From Papio anubis (Eukaryota; Chordata; Mammalia; Primates; Cercopithecidae), in the NCBI RefSeq assembly GCF_008728515.1, contig NC_044988.1:30483159-30547158 (forward strand): a DNA stretch of 64,000 nucleotides, in the 5' to 3' direction. Position 1 is the first letter of the stretch, and each line of letters begins with the position of its first letter. Positions 1 through 11,639 of this stretch are shown in pieces. Below the pieces are notes generated by a model, which worked only from the letters and a program-made list of their open reading frames with translations, had not been told where the DNA came from and ran no database searches. The translations under genes and the position numbers were made by a program.

Positions 1-764
1 AGTGGGTCCAGGGCTCAAATTCTGAGCTAACATTTCATTTCCAGACCTTGCCTCATCCCATTCACCTAGGGTCCCCTTGCTATCATTTTTGGGGGTAATT
101 TGAATAATATTCCAGTCATTTCCTCCTAGATTATATGCTTATTTGCCCTTGCTAATTCCACCTCCCCAGGACCTGAAGTTCTGGCTCACAGCCCTACCTC
201 TACGTTACCCAGTCAGATATCTATCTGGCTATGTTGTCTGACATTACCCACATGGTTCTGTGATATACCTAGATAAAGCACTCTTCCCAATTTCTTGTCT
301 TCTGAAAATGGCACTATAGAGTGTTTCTAAGTATTGTAACATTTTCTTGGTAAGCCTTTCTGTTAGGTAGAATCATTATTTCTCAGCCAAACTCACTTTG
401 TTTCCTTATGGGATCTGTGCTAGTGTCTGATTCCAGCTTTCTCTAGCACTGTCTCTTATTTATAGCCAAGAATCTTGGTTTATCTTCTTAGTTAAAGCCA
501 CTATGCTTGTGCTCAGAATGTCCATGCTAGCAATCCAGAAACTTCATGGGTATTGATATAATAGGCTCAGCTTCCAATTACCCACTTCAGCATACCTTAT
601 TCCTTGGGTCCTTTAAGTGTTCTTCCCCTTCTGCTACTACCAAAGATGAAAAAAATAAAATAAAATAAAATTGACACAGATATTTGATACCTAAAACTTA
701 GACAAGGAACCAAAAGAGAAAGTTTCTAAAAACAAGAGTAAAATCTTGCTTTAGTTATAAATAG
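1..764. other. Unique DNA, no gene seen
   Basis: I see no repeat family, exon-like frame or RNA gene here. The only structured bit is a short A-rich (AAAAT)n run at about 649-671, just before the LTR that follows. Confidence 0.5.
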
Positions 765-1352
765 TCATGGCAGGTAAAATTCTGAGATGGCCTCCAAGAA
801 TCCGACCCCTTGGAGTACACGCTCTATATACACCCTGCCCCTTATGACAAGGACTTGTAAATACAATGGGAGATCGTTCCCATGGTTATGTTACATTTTA
901 TAGCAAAGGGGATTTGTAGATGTAATTAAGGTTTCTAATCAGTTGACTTTCAATTTATCACAAGGGAGATTTTCATGGGCAGGCCTTATAAAATCATGTA
1001 TGCCTTAAAAATAATAAGCAACAGCAGCTGCTAGAAGTGAGAAAAATGCCACATTGTGAACTATTCAACTGAGGGTGCCACATAGCTAGAATCTGAGAGT
1101 GATTTTCAGCTGACAACTAGCAAGAAAATGGGACCTTCATCCTACAACCACAAAGAACTAAATTCTAGCTTCAGATAGGACCACAGCCCTGGCCAGTCTC
1201 TTTATTTCAGCTCTGCATGATCCTGACCAAACAACCCAGTTAGGTTGTACCTGAAATTCTGACCTACAGAAACATTGAGATAATACATATGTGTTGTTTT
1301 AAGCTGCTAAATGTGTGGTGATTTGTTATGCAGCAATATAAAACCTTATAAA
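765..1352 (+). mobile_element. MLT1-type solo LTR (ERVL-MaLR)
   Basis: The sequence opens with the 'gcaggtaaaattctgagatg' block, continues through an 'agatgtaattaaggtttcta' block, and ends with a 'gttgttttaagctgctaaat' block followed by 'tatgcagcaatataaaacct'. These landmarks in this order match MaLR LTRs of the MLT1 group on the plus strand. It is about 590 bp with no internal region attached, so it is a solo LTR. The exact subfamily is not resolved. Old copies of this kind are non-coding. Confidence 0.7.
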
Positions 1353-1574
1353 ATAATCAATTGCTTAAGTGGGGGGACAAGAGATAAATAATTGAATACT
1401 AGTATATAAAGACAAATGAGGTTTAGTAAACAAAAGATCCATAGAAATGCCTTTAAGCTGCTAAAAAGAAAAAGAAAATTTAAAATTTTGCTGAGTGAGA
1501 AAACAAATAGTTTCACTGACCTCTTCTAAGAATAATTCAATGTAAGTTACATAAATATATTTTATTTAAAATTA
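1353..1574. other. AT-rich spacer
   Basis: Short AT-rich interval between an LTR and an L1 tail. Nothing recognised. Confidence 0.5.
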
Positions 1575-1770
1575 CTACTTTTAACAGCTTTATTGACAAA
1601 TGACATACAATAAACTGCACATATTTAAAGTGTATAGTTTGGTAAGTTGTGACATAAATGTGTACCTGTGAAATGATCACAACAATGAAGATTGTGGTCA
1701 TATCCATCACCCCAAAAAGTGAAGTCCAGCTTCCTTTGTGATCCCTTTGTAATCTTGCTGTCCACAACAA
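1575..1770 (-). mobile_element. L1M 3' UTR fragment (antisense)
   Basis: Reads as the reverse complement of an old L1 3' UTR: 'cagctttattgacaaatgac', then 'atttaaagtgtatagtttgg', then a 'catatccatcaccccaaaa' block. Only the 3' tail is present, so it is a strongly 5'-truncated copy. The open frames across it (1537-1813, minus) are accidental. Confidence 0.7.
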
Positions 1771-2689
1771 GAAACATGCCAAATTGGCCACTTAAATCAA
1801 GACTGTGAAACAATGTTCAGCTCTTTCTTATTTTCTCCACACAGCATACATGTTAAAGCCAGTGTCCTTTATAGTTGGCCATCTAAAGTCTGACCCAAGG
1901 TAGAACCTGTGGGGTAACTAGGGGATAATAGGAAGGGGCACAAAAAGACCCCCACACCCCTATTTTTAAACAAAAGATTATTACTGTAATAACTTAGTTA
2001 TGAGTTTCAATATCTGGATATGACAAAGTTTACCAATCATGTTCAGATAGTAATGCAACTTTTACAATGCATTAATTAGGAAAATGAGGTATTCTTTTCA
2101 CTTTGTCCAAGTTCAATAACCTATCCATCCAGATCTCTTACCTTCTAGCATGGTTTACATAGATCCATTAGTCTTTCTTCCTCTGGTTCTCCTCCAAGAT
2201 TTTTGGATCTACCTGCTGGACAGAAAATTAGCAATGAAGAATGACAACAGCAACCTCTTTTTCCCTTGGTTATCTGTTAAATCATTCAGTTAGGAAATAA
2301 TAACTTTTCAGAATTTAGTTGAACATATTTTTACTTCAAAAATATAAAGGATAGTTAAAATAAGCTTTTTTCAGTGATGTATATAACAAGGATTATCTTA
2401 ATTTTTTAGAGTTCCTGGAACTCAAAAGTTCAAAAAGAGAATAGTGAAAAAATTAAGAATAATTATTTTTGATGGTTCATATTTCACCTATGTGAAGGTC
2501 AAGGTCTTTAAAAATACCTTCAAGTCATTTTACTTTGCGAGTCTCAAAGTTTGTTCCTCAATATACAGTATGAAGTTGTACAATTGAGTATGAGACAAAC
2601 CTTTAAAAAATCCACTTATTATAGTATAAATTCTTTCTCACCCTAGATGAGACAATATTCCAGAAACAGTGCTACTGACGTTTCCTGCT
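1771..2689. other. Unique DNA, no gene seen
   Basis: About 0.9 kb of AT-rich sequence with no repeat, exon or RNA signal that I can support. Confidence 0.45.
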
Positions 2690-2900
2690 TTATAGCATTT
2701 TATAATTCTTCAAAGCACTTCACTTATGCTACTTCTTCTGATACTTTCTGTATTGCTATGAAGCAGGGAAAGTAGTTCTATTTCCACTTAAAGATGATGG
2801 AAGAAAACTGAGGTCTGAGGGATGAACTGACTTGACTAGAGTTGGTTGATGGTGTTGCTGGGATTAAAATCCAAATTTTCTAGGCTTTTCCCTCATCCAG
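2690..2900 (-). mobile_element. MIR SINE (antisense)
   Basis: The order of blocks, 'aagatgatggaagaaaactg', 'aggtctgagggatgaactga', then 'gctgggattaaaatccaaat', follows the reverse complement of the tRNA-derived MIR core ('gatgaggaaactgaggc', then 'gggattcgaaccca'). It is highly diverged, as expected for a mammalian-wide SINE. Confidence 0.6.
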
Positions 2901-3936
2901 GACTATTTGTGTTCATTTTCCTGATAAGCATAATTTTAGAAAATTGTACCAAAGAGTAGGTAGGAGAATATATGTATATTATTATCTTACATTACATTCT
3001 AAATGAAGGAATTCCTTATAAGCCATTTCTCTGTCTCAGACAAATGAAACTAGCAAAGTTACATGAAAATAACAGTTTTTGCTAAAATACTGTTCAACAA
3101 CAGTCCGGAAATAGTTAAGGGACAAAAATCAAATACCTGTGTGTAGTTCCCTCTTGTGTAGAAAAAAGACAAAAGAATGACAGTTGTACAAGTTCCTGCA
3201 GGCAAAGCAAAGGCTGGAACTTCTCCTCCCCATCTGTGTTTATTATGACAAATACTGTTTAATCTTCTACCTTCACTTCCAATTGCTGGAATATTTTGTA
3301 AAAATAAAAAAATGATGACAACATAAAAATAGAAGGCAAGGCCCACTTAAGAGTCCTCATTGTCTATAGAATAATTCCGAACAAATCTCTGCTCTGGGCA
3401 CCACCTGTCCTGTCAGCTCCTTAGTGAAGGAGAAAGACAGAAGAAGGCCCTGAAATTTCCATGTGAATAGAGAAGACCATTTCTCAGGTCCACAGCTCAG
3501 AGTAACATAAATGAAACTGTTAAGACATTCACCAAAGGTGGAGAAAACCAACCAAACAAAATCCAAAAAAAAAAAAAAAAAAAATTGTTTTCTTGGCCAG
3601 ACAGTGCCAAGAGTAGGAAATTAAGATTGTTTAAGGTCAAGAAAGAAAACTACTACCACACTGAAGTGGGTGATATGACACTAAGGCATCCCCTTGCCAA
3701 TGTCACAAGCTCTCATGGCTCTGAGAACCCCATCAGTTGGTAGTATGAGCAGGACAGGTGGAGAAAGAAGATGGAAAACAAGAAGCCACATACCAGCAGT
3801 TATGTGGGTAAGACGAAAGGTGAAGTCATTTGAGCACTCACTTTAACCTACTGGGCTATTGGGCCTTGGAACTGTAAGGAAATGAAATGGCTTATTTTGA
3901 GCAACCCGTGGCTTTTGTGTTATTAACATATGGATA
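2901..3936. other. Unique DNA with an isolated A20 tract
   Basis: No repeat family is recognised. A perfect 20-base A run lies at 3565-3584 without an obvious Alu or L1 in front of it. Two minus-strand open frames (3357-3566 and 3059-3346) are hydrophobic, but their order and lack of similarity give no reason to call a gene. Confidence 0.45.
3565..3584 (+). repeat. Poly(A) tract, 20 A
   Basis: Uninterrupted run of 20 A preceded by 'accaaccaaacaaaatcc'. It could be the tail of an unrecognised retrocopy on the plus strand or a simple expansion. No AATAAA lies just upstream. Confidence 0.85.
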
Positions 3937-6150
3937 TACCTTTGTTATTTTTTATTTCAATAGCTGTAGGGGTACAAGTGGTTTTTGGGTACATGGGTAA
4001 ATTGTATAGTGGTAAAGTCTAGGATTTTAGTGCACCTGTCACCTGAGTAGTGTATATTATACTCAATGGGTAACTGTTCATCTCTCACCCTCCTCCTATT
4101 TCTCTGCTTCTGAGTCTCTACTGTCTGTTATACCACTCCATATGCCTTTGCGTACTCATAGTTTAGCTCCCACTTATAAGTGAGAACGTTCAGTATTTGG
4201 TTTTCCATTCCTGAGTTACTTCACTTTGGATATTGGCCTCTAGTTTCATCCAAGTTACTGTAAGAGACATTATTTTATTTTTTATGGCTGAATGGTAGTC
4301 TATGACATATTTGTACCATATTTTCTTTATGCACTCATTGGTTGACTGATGGGCACTTAGGTTGATTCTATATCTTTGCAATTGTGAATTCTGCTGTGAT
4401 AAACATACACGTGCAGGTGTCTTTGGATAGAGTGACTTCTTTTCCTTTGGGTAGATACCCAATAGTGGAATTGCTGAATCAAGTGATATGTCTACTTTTA
4501 GTTCTTTGAGAACTATCCATACTCTTTTCAATAGGGGTTTACTAATTTACATTCCCACCAGCAGTATCTAAGTGTTCCTCTTTCACCACATCCTTGCCAA
4601 CAATTATTGTCTTTTGGACTGTTTCATAATGGTCATTCTGGCCAGGATGAGGTGGGGTAAGTGGTTTTGCTTTGCATTTTCCTCATAATTAGTGATGCTG
4701 AGCATTTTTTTCAGATGTTTGTTGGCCATTTATATATCTTCTTTTGAGAGATGTCTGTCCATGTTATTTGCCTTCTTTTTCATGGGATTATTTCTTTTTC
4801 TTTATGACTTGTTTGAGTTCCTTGTAGGTTATGGATATTAGTCCTTTATCGGATGCATAACTTGCAAACATTTTTTTCCATCCTGTAGGTTGTCTGTTTA
4901 CTCTGATGATTCTATCTTTTGTTGTACAAAAGCTTTTTAGGTTAATTAGGTCCCATTTGTTTTTGTTTTTGCTTCATTTGCTTTTGGAGTCTTAGCCATA
5001 AATTCTTTGCCTAGGCCTATGTCCAGAAAAATATTCCTCTAGAATTTTGATGGCATTAGGTCTTAGATTTAAGTCTTTAGTCCATTTTGAGTTAATTTTT
5101 GTATATGATGAGACATAGGGATCCAGTTCCATTCTTCTACATGTGGCTATGCAATTTTCCCAGCACCATTTATTGAGTAGAGTGTCCCTTCCTCAATTTA
5201 TGTGTTTGCATACCTTGTCAATGGTCAGTTGATTCTAAGTGTTTGGTGTTATTTCTGGGTTCTCTATTCTGTTCCATTTGTTTATGTATCTATTTTTACA
5301 CCAGTAGCATTCTGTTTTGGTTACCATAGCCTTATAGTATCATTGAAAGTCAGGTAATGTGATGCCTAAAGATTTATTCTTTTTGCTTAGGATTACTTTA
5401 GCTATTCAGGAGTTTTTTGGTTCCATATGAATTTTACATTTTTTTCTAGTTCTGTGAAAAATAATGTTAGCATTTTGATAGGAATTGCAGTAAATTTGTA
5501 TATTGCTTTGGGCAGTATGGTGATTTTCATGATATTCTTCCAATGCATGAGCATGGGATGTATTTCCATTTGTTTGTGTCATCTATTATTTCTTTCAGCA
5601 GTCTTTTTCCATTCTTCTCATAGAGATCTTTCACCTCCTTGGTTAAGTATATTCCTAGATATTTTGGTTTTTTTGTAGCTATTGTAAAGTTTTTTGTAGC
5701 TATAAGTTCTTGATTTCATTCTCAGTTGGTCGTTCTTGATATGCAGTGGTGCTACTGACTTACGTTCATTGATCTTGTAACCTGAGACCTTTACTAAATT
5801 TATTTATCAAATCTAGGAGTCTTTTGGAGGAGTATTTAGGGCTCTCTAGCGATAAGATGATATCATTGGTAAACAGAGATAGTTTGACTTGTTTTTTCCA
5901 GTTTGGATGCCCTTTGTTTTTTTCTCTTGCCTGATTGCTCTGACTTGGACTTCCAATACTGTGTTAAATAGAAGTGGTGAAAGTGGGCAACCTTGTCTTG
6001 TTTCAGGTCTTGGGGGAAATGCTTTCACCTTTTTCCCCAATTAGTATGATGTTGATTGAGGCTTTTCGTATTTTGCGGTATATTCCTTCTATGCTTATTT
6101 GTTCAGGGTTTTTATCATAAGGGGATGCTGGATTTTATAAACTGCTTTTT
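3937..6150 (-). mobile_element. 5'-truncated LINE-1 (L1PB/L1MA-like), antisense
   Basis: About 2.2 kb of reverse-complement L1: 3' UTR ('gtggtttttgggtacatggg') at the left, then the ORF2 C-terminal region, back through the reverse-transcriptase domain to about 6150. Minus-strand frames show ORF2 signatures such as LLGIYPKEKKSLY (about 4430-4480), TWMKLEANI (about 4240) and RQGCPLSPLLFNTVLEV (about 5950-6000). The catalytic FADD motif reads FTND near 5865, so the first aspartate pair is damaged. Many stops and frameshifts make it inactive. The 5' end is simply truncated inside the RT region. The 3' UTR style points to an L1PB or late L1MA element, but the subfamily is a guess. Confidence 0.9.
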
Positions 6151-6479
6151 CTGTGAGACATACCTTTTCCCTTCACCTTCTTCCTTCTAGCTTGCAATTT
6201 ATCTTCCAGCCTTCACACATTTTTTTCCACGGCTCCAGTTTCACCAATGTGTCCTCATTTAGGTCCATCAATTTTCTCAGATTAAATCAGTCATATGCCT
6301 GCAGAAAATCTGGAACTGCTAAGAAAGCTCTCCTTCCTCTTCCTCGCCTGTGCTTATGCTAAGCTGGGACCATTCAGTCATCTTGCCTACTATGACCAGC
6401 CCAGTTCCACTCCAGTGAGCTCTCCATGGGTTTCCTCTTCTCTCTCCCTCTGATGTCAGCCCCTCTCTAATGTTCTTCT
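6151..6479. other. Unique or decayed DNA
   Basis: Pyrimidine-rich on the plus strand. It may include further decayed L2, but nothing I can anchor. Confidence 0.35.
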
Positions 6480-6850
6480 AATGACTCTGCCTTTCATCTT
6501 TTCTACTCCATTCTTTCCTAAATGTTTCCATCAGATTAGTCTTTCCTGGATGCACCTTCACTCAGATCACTCTTCCACTCGAAACTTCTCAATAACTCTT
6601 ACATATGTGAGAAAACCTAATTTGGCCTTCAGCTATGTTGAGGGAGATAATCCGTTGCCTTGGGTCAGGAGAATCTCTCTCTGCCTGTCCTCTCTGAGGA
6701 CACCAAATGAAAGTCCTAACTGTCCTCTGGCCCTGAGGTGTTTTTCTAGCTAGTCACTTGTCATGGCAACAGCAGCCTGACTACCAAGACTGCTTGCTCC
6801 TTGAGGAGAAGGGGACCACCTTACTTATTGCTTGCTACAAAGAGTGCTGA
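6480..6850 (+). mobile_element. L2 LINE 3' fragment
   Basis: The stretch has the L2 3'-end layout on the plus strand: a C/T-rich part with 'tgcaccttcactcagatcac', then 'tgctccttgaggagaagggg' followed by 'accacctta', which corresponds to the L2 'gctccttgagggcagggacc' block. It is diverged and interrupted, so the boundaries are approximate. Confidence 0.5.
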
Positions 6851-6958
6851 GCCTTTGGCTGTGGATTCCTCAGTGGTACCATAACCCACTGCATGCGTGG
6901 CTGTATTTGTGTCCATTGCATCACCCCTTTGGGAAAACGGGACTTTGGATAGAGGAGT

Positions 6959-7531
6959 GTATTAGTCTCAACTAATAGGATAGATGTATATACGAACGGG
7001 AGTTTATTAAGGAGAATTGACTCATATGATCACAAGGTGAGGTCCCACGATAGACCATCTACAAGCTGAGGAGCGAGGAAGCCAGTCTGAGTGGTTTGCC
7101 AGGGGCTCTCAGGCCTTCGACCAGTTCCCTCAGGAGAAGCCAACAGTGCAGCCTTCAGTCTGTGGCTGAAGGCCTGACAGCCACTGGCAAACTACTGGTG
7201 TAAGTCAAGAGTCCAAAAGCTGAAGAACTTGGAGTCTGATGTTCAAAGGCAGGAAGCATCCATCACTGGAGAAGGATGAAGGCTGGAAGACTTAGCAAGT
7301 CAGCTTCTTCCACCTTCTTCTGCCTGCTTTTTCTAGCAGTAATGGCAGCCAGTTGTTTGGTGCCCACCCACACTGTGAGTGGGTCTTCCTGAGTGTGGAT
7401 CTTCCTCTCTCAGTCCACTGATTCAAATGTTCATCTCTTCTGGCAACACCTAGAAAAACCCAGATACGCCCAGAAATAATACTTTGTATCCTTCAATCCA
7501 ATCAAGTTGATACTTAATAGTAACCATCACA
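6959..7531 (-). mobile_element. Solo LTR (MaLR-like), antisense
   Basis: About 570 bp bounded by 'tgtattagtctc' on the left and 'agtaaccatcaca' on the right, giving TG...CA ends on the minus strand. Internal blocks such as 'agtccaaaagctgaagaact' and 'ccaatcaagttgatacttaa' match a common primate LTR I know by sequence but cannot name with certainty. No internal retroviral region is attached. The high match of several 20-base blocks suggests a moderate age. Confidence 0.6.
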
Positions 7532-8105
7532 GGGAGCCACTGAGACTGTGCTGATACTCCTGCTGTTCATTATGCTGTGAGGAATGAACCATCCTGCATG
7601 ATCTATTGAGTCTTGTCTACTTCTGCCAACTGTGAAGTTTGGCACGCTGACCTGCTTACTTGCTTAGTCTAAGGGAGTTGGTTCTTTCTAAGTGCTTTTA
7701 TTTATTTTTGTTTTATAATCTATCTTCCACAATTCTTTTTAGTGCTGGATATTTACTGTTTAATGGATCAACCAATCAATCAAACTCAATAAACCAATTT
7801 GTTTAATGAATCCTCAGCACCAGCCAAATTAAGCTGGGCTCTTTTCACTTTGAAGCCCAATACCCAATACTTATTCACATCTGCTTATGCCTTTTCCTTC
7901 ACCTGGAGTTTTCATTTCTCACATCATACCTTGTCCAAATTCTTCTCTTCCACTAACAGCCATCTCTACTGCTACCGGCCATCATAGTCTGAGGTAATTA
8001 ATCTCTTCTTCCTTTGTTCCGTTGACCTCCCATAGGACATTAAATGCACCTCTCATACAACAGTGATTACTTTCAGTATTTGTACTTATACATTTAGGCA
8101 TTTTC
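7532..8105. other. Mostly unique DNA, possible decayed L2
   Basis: The part near 7840-8080 ('ttcacctggagttttcattt') loosely resembles the L2 'cctggaatgctcttcc' area on the plus strand, but it is too diverged to call. No gene is seen. The 62-residue open frame at 7799-7987 is best explained as decayed repeat. Confidence 0.35.
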
Positions 8106-8109
8106 GATT

Positions 8110-8250
8110 ATCTTCCAAAACAATAGGAATTTGTTAGATACTTGACATATGTCAGAAAGGGAACTATTTGTAGAAAATGTTGGAAATGCAAAATGAATAA
8201 GATATGGTCCCTACCCACATTAACTCTCATTCTGTAGCAAAATAATCTTG
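8110..8250 (-). mobile_element. L2 3' fragment (antisense)
   Basis: The block 'gatatggtccctacccacat' followed by 'taactctcattctgtag' corresponds to the reverse complement of the L2 tail ('gtccctgccctcatggagcttacattctag'). It is short and diverged. Confidence 0.45.
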
Positions 8251-8804
8251 AATAAAGTGAATAAGGGTATAAATTATATCACAAGAGTGTTTTACTAAAT
8301 TCTTATGATAGTACAGCAGGGCTACAATTCTCCATGAATGGAAGGTCTGAGAAAGCTTTAAGGAAACAGGTACATTTTTTTTCCTGTGTTTGTCGCTTAT
8401 GCCCATGGGCATGGGGCTTGTCTACCTTCCTTACTAGTTTAGTTTTTAAAAGTCTATATTGTGTCATCTTGAATCCCTCACAGTAAACCAAAGTATTCAT
8501 TTATTTAATTTAGTTAAATAGTTATTTAATATTGAATATAGGTACATTTATTGATCACTACTAGGTACAAGGCAATAAACTAAGAACTAGGTAACATATA
8601 TCTTTTTATAAAGGTACTCCTGCTTTAGGGAAATGTAACCTCTTAGCAACTGATGTCCGTAGGGTTATACAGAGAGGATCTCAATCTCCTATGGTGATGT
8701 GTACCATCTTTATTTAAGATGTTCAGATTTAACTTAAAAATAAATCATTGCCTTAATATAATTTATTTCAATAGGATTGTCACCTTATTTGTACAGTTTT
8801 GTAT
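8251..8804. other. AT-rich unique DNA
   Basis: Nothing recognised beyond a weak MIR/L2-like trace near 8540-8590. Confidence 0.4.
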
Positions 8805-9075
8805 GAGGCATACTTCTATTCATTTTTAAAGGCTCAGCTCAAATGTTATCTCAAAGTCTTTTTTGATCTCCACACTTAGAATAACTTAACTGTTCCCTGC
8901 TGTCTGCTCCTATGTCATTTGTTTGTATCTTTATTATGTCTCTGTGTGTTTAATGCTTTGATTTCCTCTTTAACAGTGAGCTCCTTGAAGGGAAGTGGTT
9001 TTTCTCCATTTTACTAGGGCCCCTCAAAGTGATTGGCACTTAGGAAGTACTCATTAAATATTTAATGAATTCATC
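8805..9075 (+). mobile_element. L2 LINE 3' end
   Basis: Clear L2 tail on the plus strand: 'ggctcagctcaaatgttatc', then 'gtgagctccttgaagggaag', then 'gattggcacttaggaagtac' and a terminal 'tcattaaatatttaatgaat'. The order and spacing match the L2 3' end. Confidence 0.75.
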
Positions 9076-9164
9076 CAAAACTGTTCCCCATCTAAACTTC
9101 TGAGAGCTTGATCAAGCAACTGTGGTCAAACATAATTTAGAAGTGAACTTTAAATGCTATTGTG

Positions 9165-10090
9165 ACTAAGGACCTGCATTTAGAATATGACCTGTCACAA
9201 GTCAATAATATGAAGACAGCCCAATAAAAAATAGGCAAAGGTTTAATTAGACGCTTTATAATAGAAAATTTACAAGTGATCAGTAAGTCATGAAAAAGGT
9301 GGTCAATATCACTACTCACAAAAAAAAAAAAAAAAAAAGGAAATAAAGCCATAATAAGATACCATTTCATGACCTTGAGAATGGCTAAAATGAAAAATGG
9401 CTGACAAAATCCAGTGTTGGTCAGATGTGGAGCAACTGGAACATGAAAACATTGTTGGTGGGAGTGTAAAATATTACAACTACTTTTAAAACCAGTTTGT
9501 TACTTTCTAAAGCCAAACATATACCACACTTACAATATAGCCCAGCAATTCCACTCTTAGGTATTTACTTACCCATGAGAAATGAAAAGCTATGTCCACA
9601 CAAAGACTTCATAAATATTCATAGTAGCTTTAATCTTGAAGCAATCTAAGTGCCTATCAACAGATAATTGAATAAACAAAATGGGGTATATCCATGCAAT
9701 GCAATTCTACTCAACCTTTAAAAGAAAAGGATACAGATACATGCAATAACATGAATAAAATTCAAGATTGTTTTGCTGAGTAAAAGAAGCCAGACTAAAG
9801 ATACGACACCCATGTCTAATTCTATTCATATAAAAATCCCAGAAAATGCAAACTCATCTATATTGACACAAAGCAAATGAATGGTTGCCTGGGATGAGAT
9901 GGAGGTAGAGATAGATAGAAAAAAGGCCCAAGGAAACTTTCGGGGGTGATGTTTGTTATCTTGATTATGGTGATGGTTTTGCTGGTGTGAGTGGGTATGT
10001 GTGTGTGTGAATGCATTTGTGTGTGTGTGGGTATGTCAAACCAATTAAAGTGTACAGTTTAAATATCTATAGCTTATTTTCTGTAAATTA
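9165..10090 (+). mobile_element. L1M 3' fragment (sense)
   Basis: Sense-strand ORF2 C-terminal and 3' UTR of an old L1. Landmarks in order are 'cccaataaaaaataggcaaa', 'gttggtcagatgtggagcaa', 'cagcaattccactcttaggt', 'gtgcctatcaacagataatt' and 'gtgatggttttgctggtgtg'. An A19 run at 9320-9338 and a GT-rich patch near 9990-10030 are secondary simple-repeat growth. There are many stops and it is non-functional. Confidence 0.85.
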
Positions 10091-11081
10091 TGTGGAATTA
10101 GTTATATTTCCAGAAAGCAAGAAAAGTAGTATTAATTTTAAAAAATAAATGCCACCATGTCTCATAAAAACAATGAAAAATGAAGTGACAAAACACAACC
10201 TGAAAAGCATCATTTGAAACTGTCCCTGATAGTTGTCACAGTGTTGCCACCCTGAGTACAATCCAAGCACAATTGAAGGATGCCTGCCTCCACAAATAGC
10301 ATTTGGAACTCATTGAGATTGGCTGCATGGCACAGACTATGGGACTAACACAGGAAACACTGGGGAATGTCTAGGGGACTTTTGTGTTCAATTCAGATAT
10401 TAGGTTGAAATAAAGTTCATCTGAGAAATCTCTACAGCACATTTTTGCTAGCCTGAAATTCCTTAATAATGTTGCTGTTAGAGGACAAAGCAAATACTAG
10501 TATCATCCTTGTTGGCTAGCAATATTACAATAGGCTTTTACATATAGGAATGATGTTTTGACTGTGAAGCTATGTAAGGGTGAGGAGTGATACAGTGGGA
10601 TTCTGTCCTCCAGAAGTGTAGGGCCTAATGGGAAAACGTGACATAAATACCACCAAGAAAGATGTGGTTTATAAATTATGCACAAGAATCAAGAAAAGAT
10701 TCACAGACAGTTGAATGAACAGTCTTCTGCCTTTGTAAGCAGGCTGAACAAAAGCTTCAGAGTTCAGAATTTGGCATTTGGACTTGGGATGGCCAGAAAA
10801 TTTTACACAATTTAAAATTTTTAAAATTTAGTTTATATAAATTTGATTTATATAAATGTAAATAAATATGGCTATGATTTTGGATACAGATACACTCAGA
10901 TCTTCTCCTCTGAGGCTGTCCATGGTATGAAACTCACACTCTATAGTGAAGAAACCTTTGGCTTAAAGACATTTTAAAGAAAGGAAAAGATTGAAGGTGG
11001 GATTGTAGGTGTCTTGAATAAATAGTGTTTATAAAGCACATTTTGGAAACTTTTATCATAGTAGATGACTTTAAGATGCTC
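10091..11081. other. Unique DNA, no gene seen
   Basis: About 1 kb, AT-rich, with no repeat landmark or supported exon. It lies directly upstream of the candidate exon at 11304, but I find no matching upstream exon in it. Confidence 0.45.
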
Positions 11082-11109
11082 TGTGTGTGTGTGTGTGTGT
11101 ATGTGTGTG
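11082..11109. repeat. (TG)n microsatellite
   Basis: Near-perfect TG dinucleotide run with one TA interruption, followed by a purine-rich (GA-type) stretch to about 11190. Confidence 0.9.
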
Positions 11110-11303
11110 AAAGACAGAAAATGGGAAGTAGGGAGAGGGAGATAAAGGCAGAGACAGAGAAAGATAGATACACAAAGCCTGACATAGAGAGACTGAGCTA
11201 GCGAGAGCAAGTGTTCACATGTATTTAGAAAACTTCCATGCGTGTCTTTGGAAAAATGACTCTTTTTCTTCCTCTATTTTTTGTGTTTTCTTTTTTTACC
11301 AAG

Positions 11304-11535
11304 AACTTTTCCTAAATTTGTCATCTTAGTCATCAAAGATGACATGAAAAAGCCATGCATTAAGTGGCAAGGAGAGTTGACTTACCTGCTGTATTTCTGC
11401 GACACCTGTGGAAGAGATCTGTTAGTCTTAACTTGCAGCTGGAGCCCTAACAGTAGCGTCAGTCATCAGGTAGAAGTCAATAATGAAAGAATTTTAAAAG
11501 CCTGTCCATATTGCCATGCCACCCAGATTCCTTAA
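11304..11535 (+). CDS. Candidate terminal coding exon, zinc-ribbon-like C-terminus (unproven)
   Basis: This is the only protein-like stretch not explained by a repeat. A pyrimidine tract ends in 'tttttttaccaag', a good splice acceptor, with a branch-point-like 'atgact' about 45 bases upstream. The frame then reads 76 residues to a TAA at 11533. The peptide is charged and balanced, with paired cysteines in FCDTCGRDLL and KACPYCHATQIP, spaced like a CxxC...CxxC zinc ribbon at a C-terminus. An AATAAA lies at 11631-11636, about 96 bases after the stop, with GT-rich sequence after it. There is no poly(A) tract, so it does not look like a retrocopy. If real it would be the last exon of a gene whose other exons lie to the left, possibly outside the window. 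A CAG|GTAGAA donor-like site inside it would alternatively make it an internal exon. I do not recognise the protein. A chance frame or an old pseudogene fragment remains possible. Confidence 0.35.
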
Positions 11536-11630
11536 GTGCCATGAGAAGCGAAATTCTGACAGGGATTTTTTTGTTTTTGTTTTTTACTTTAATCAACTTG
11601 GGAATGGTATGGCTTCACTGAATCTATGAA

Positions 11631-11636
11631 AATAAA
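11631..11636 (+). terminator. Possible polyadenylation signal AATAAA
   Basis: AATAAA about 96 bases after the stop of the candidate exon, followed by a GT-rich stretch ('tttttgtatgtttggagggc') at about 11670-11690. It is meaningful only if the exon is real, since AATAAA is frequent in AT-rich DNA. Confidence 0.3.
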
Positions 11637-11639
11637 GAA

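Noticed and set aside
3059..3566. Hydrophobic minus frames, one with a receptor-like NSFIY motif
   Set aside because: The order of the two frames does not fit a seven-helix receptor, and the motif is too short to mean anything.
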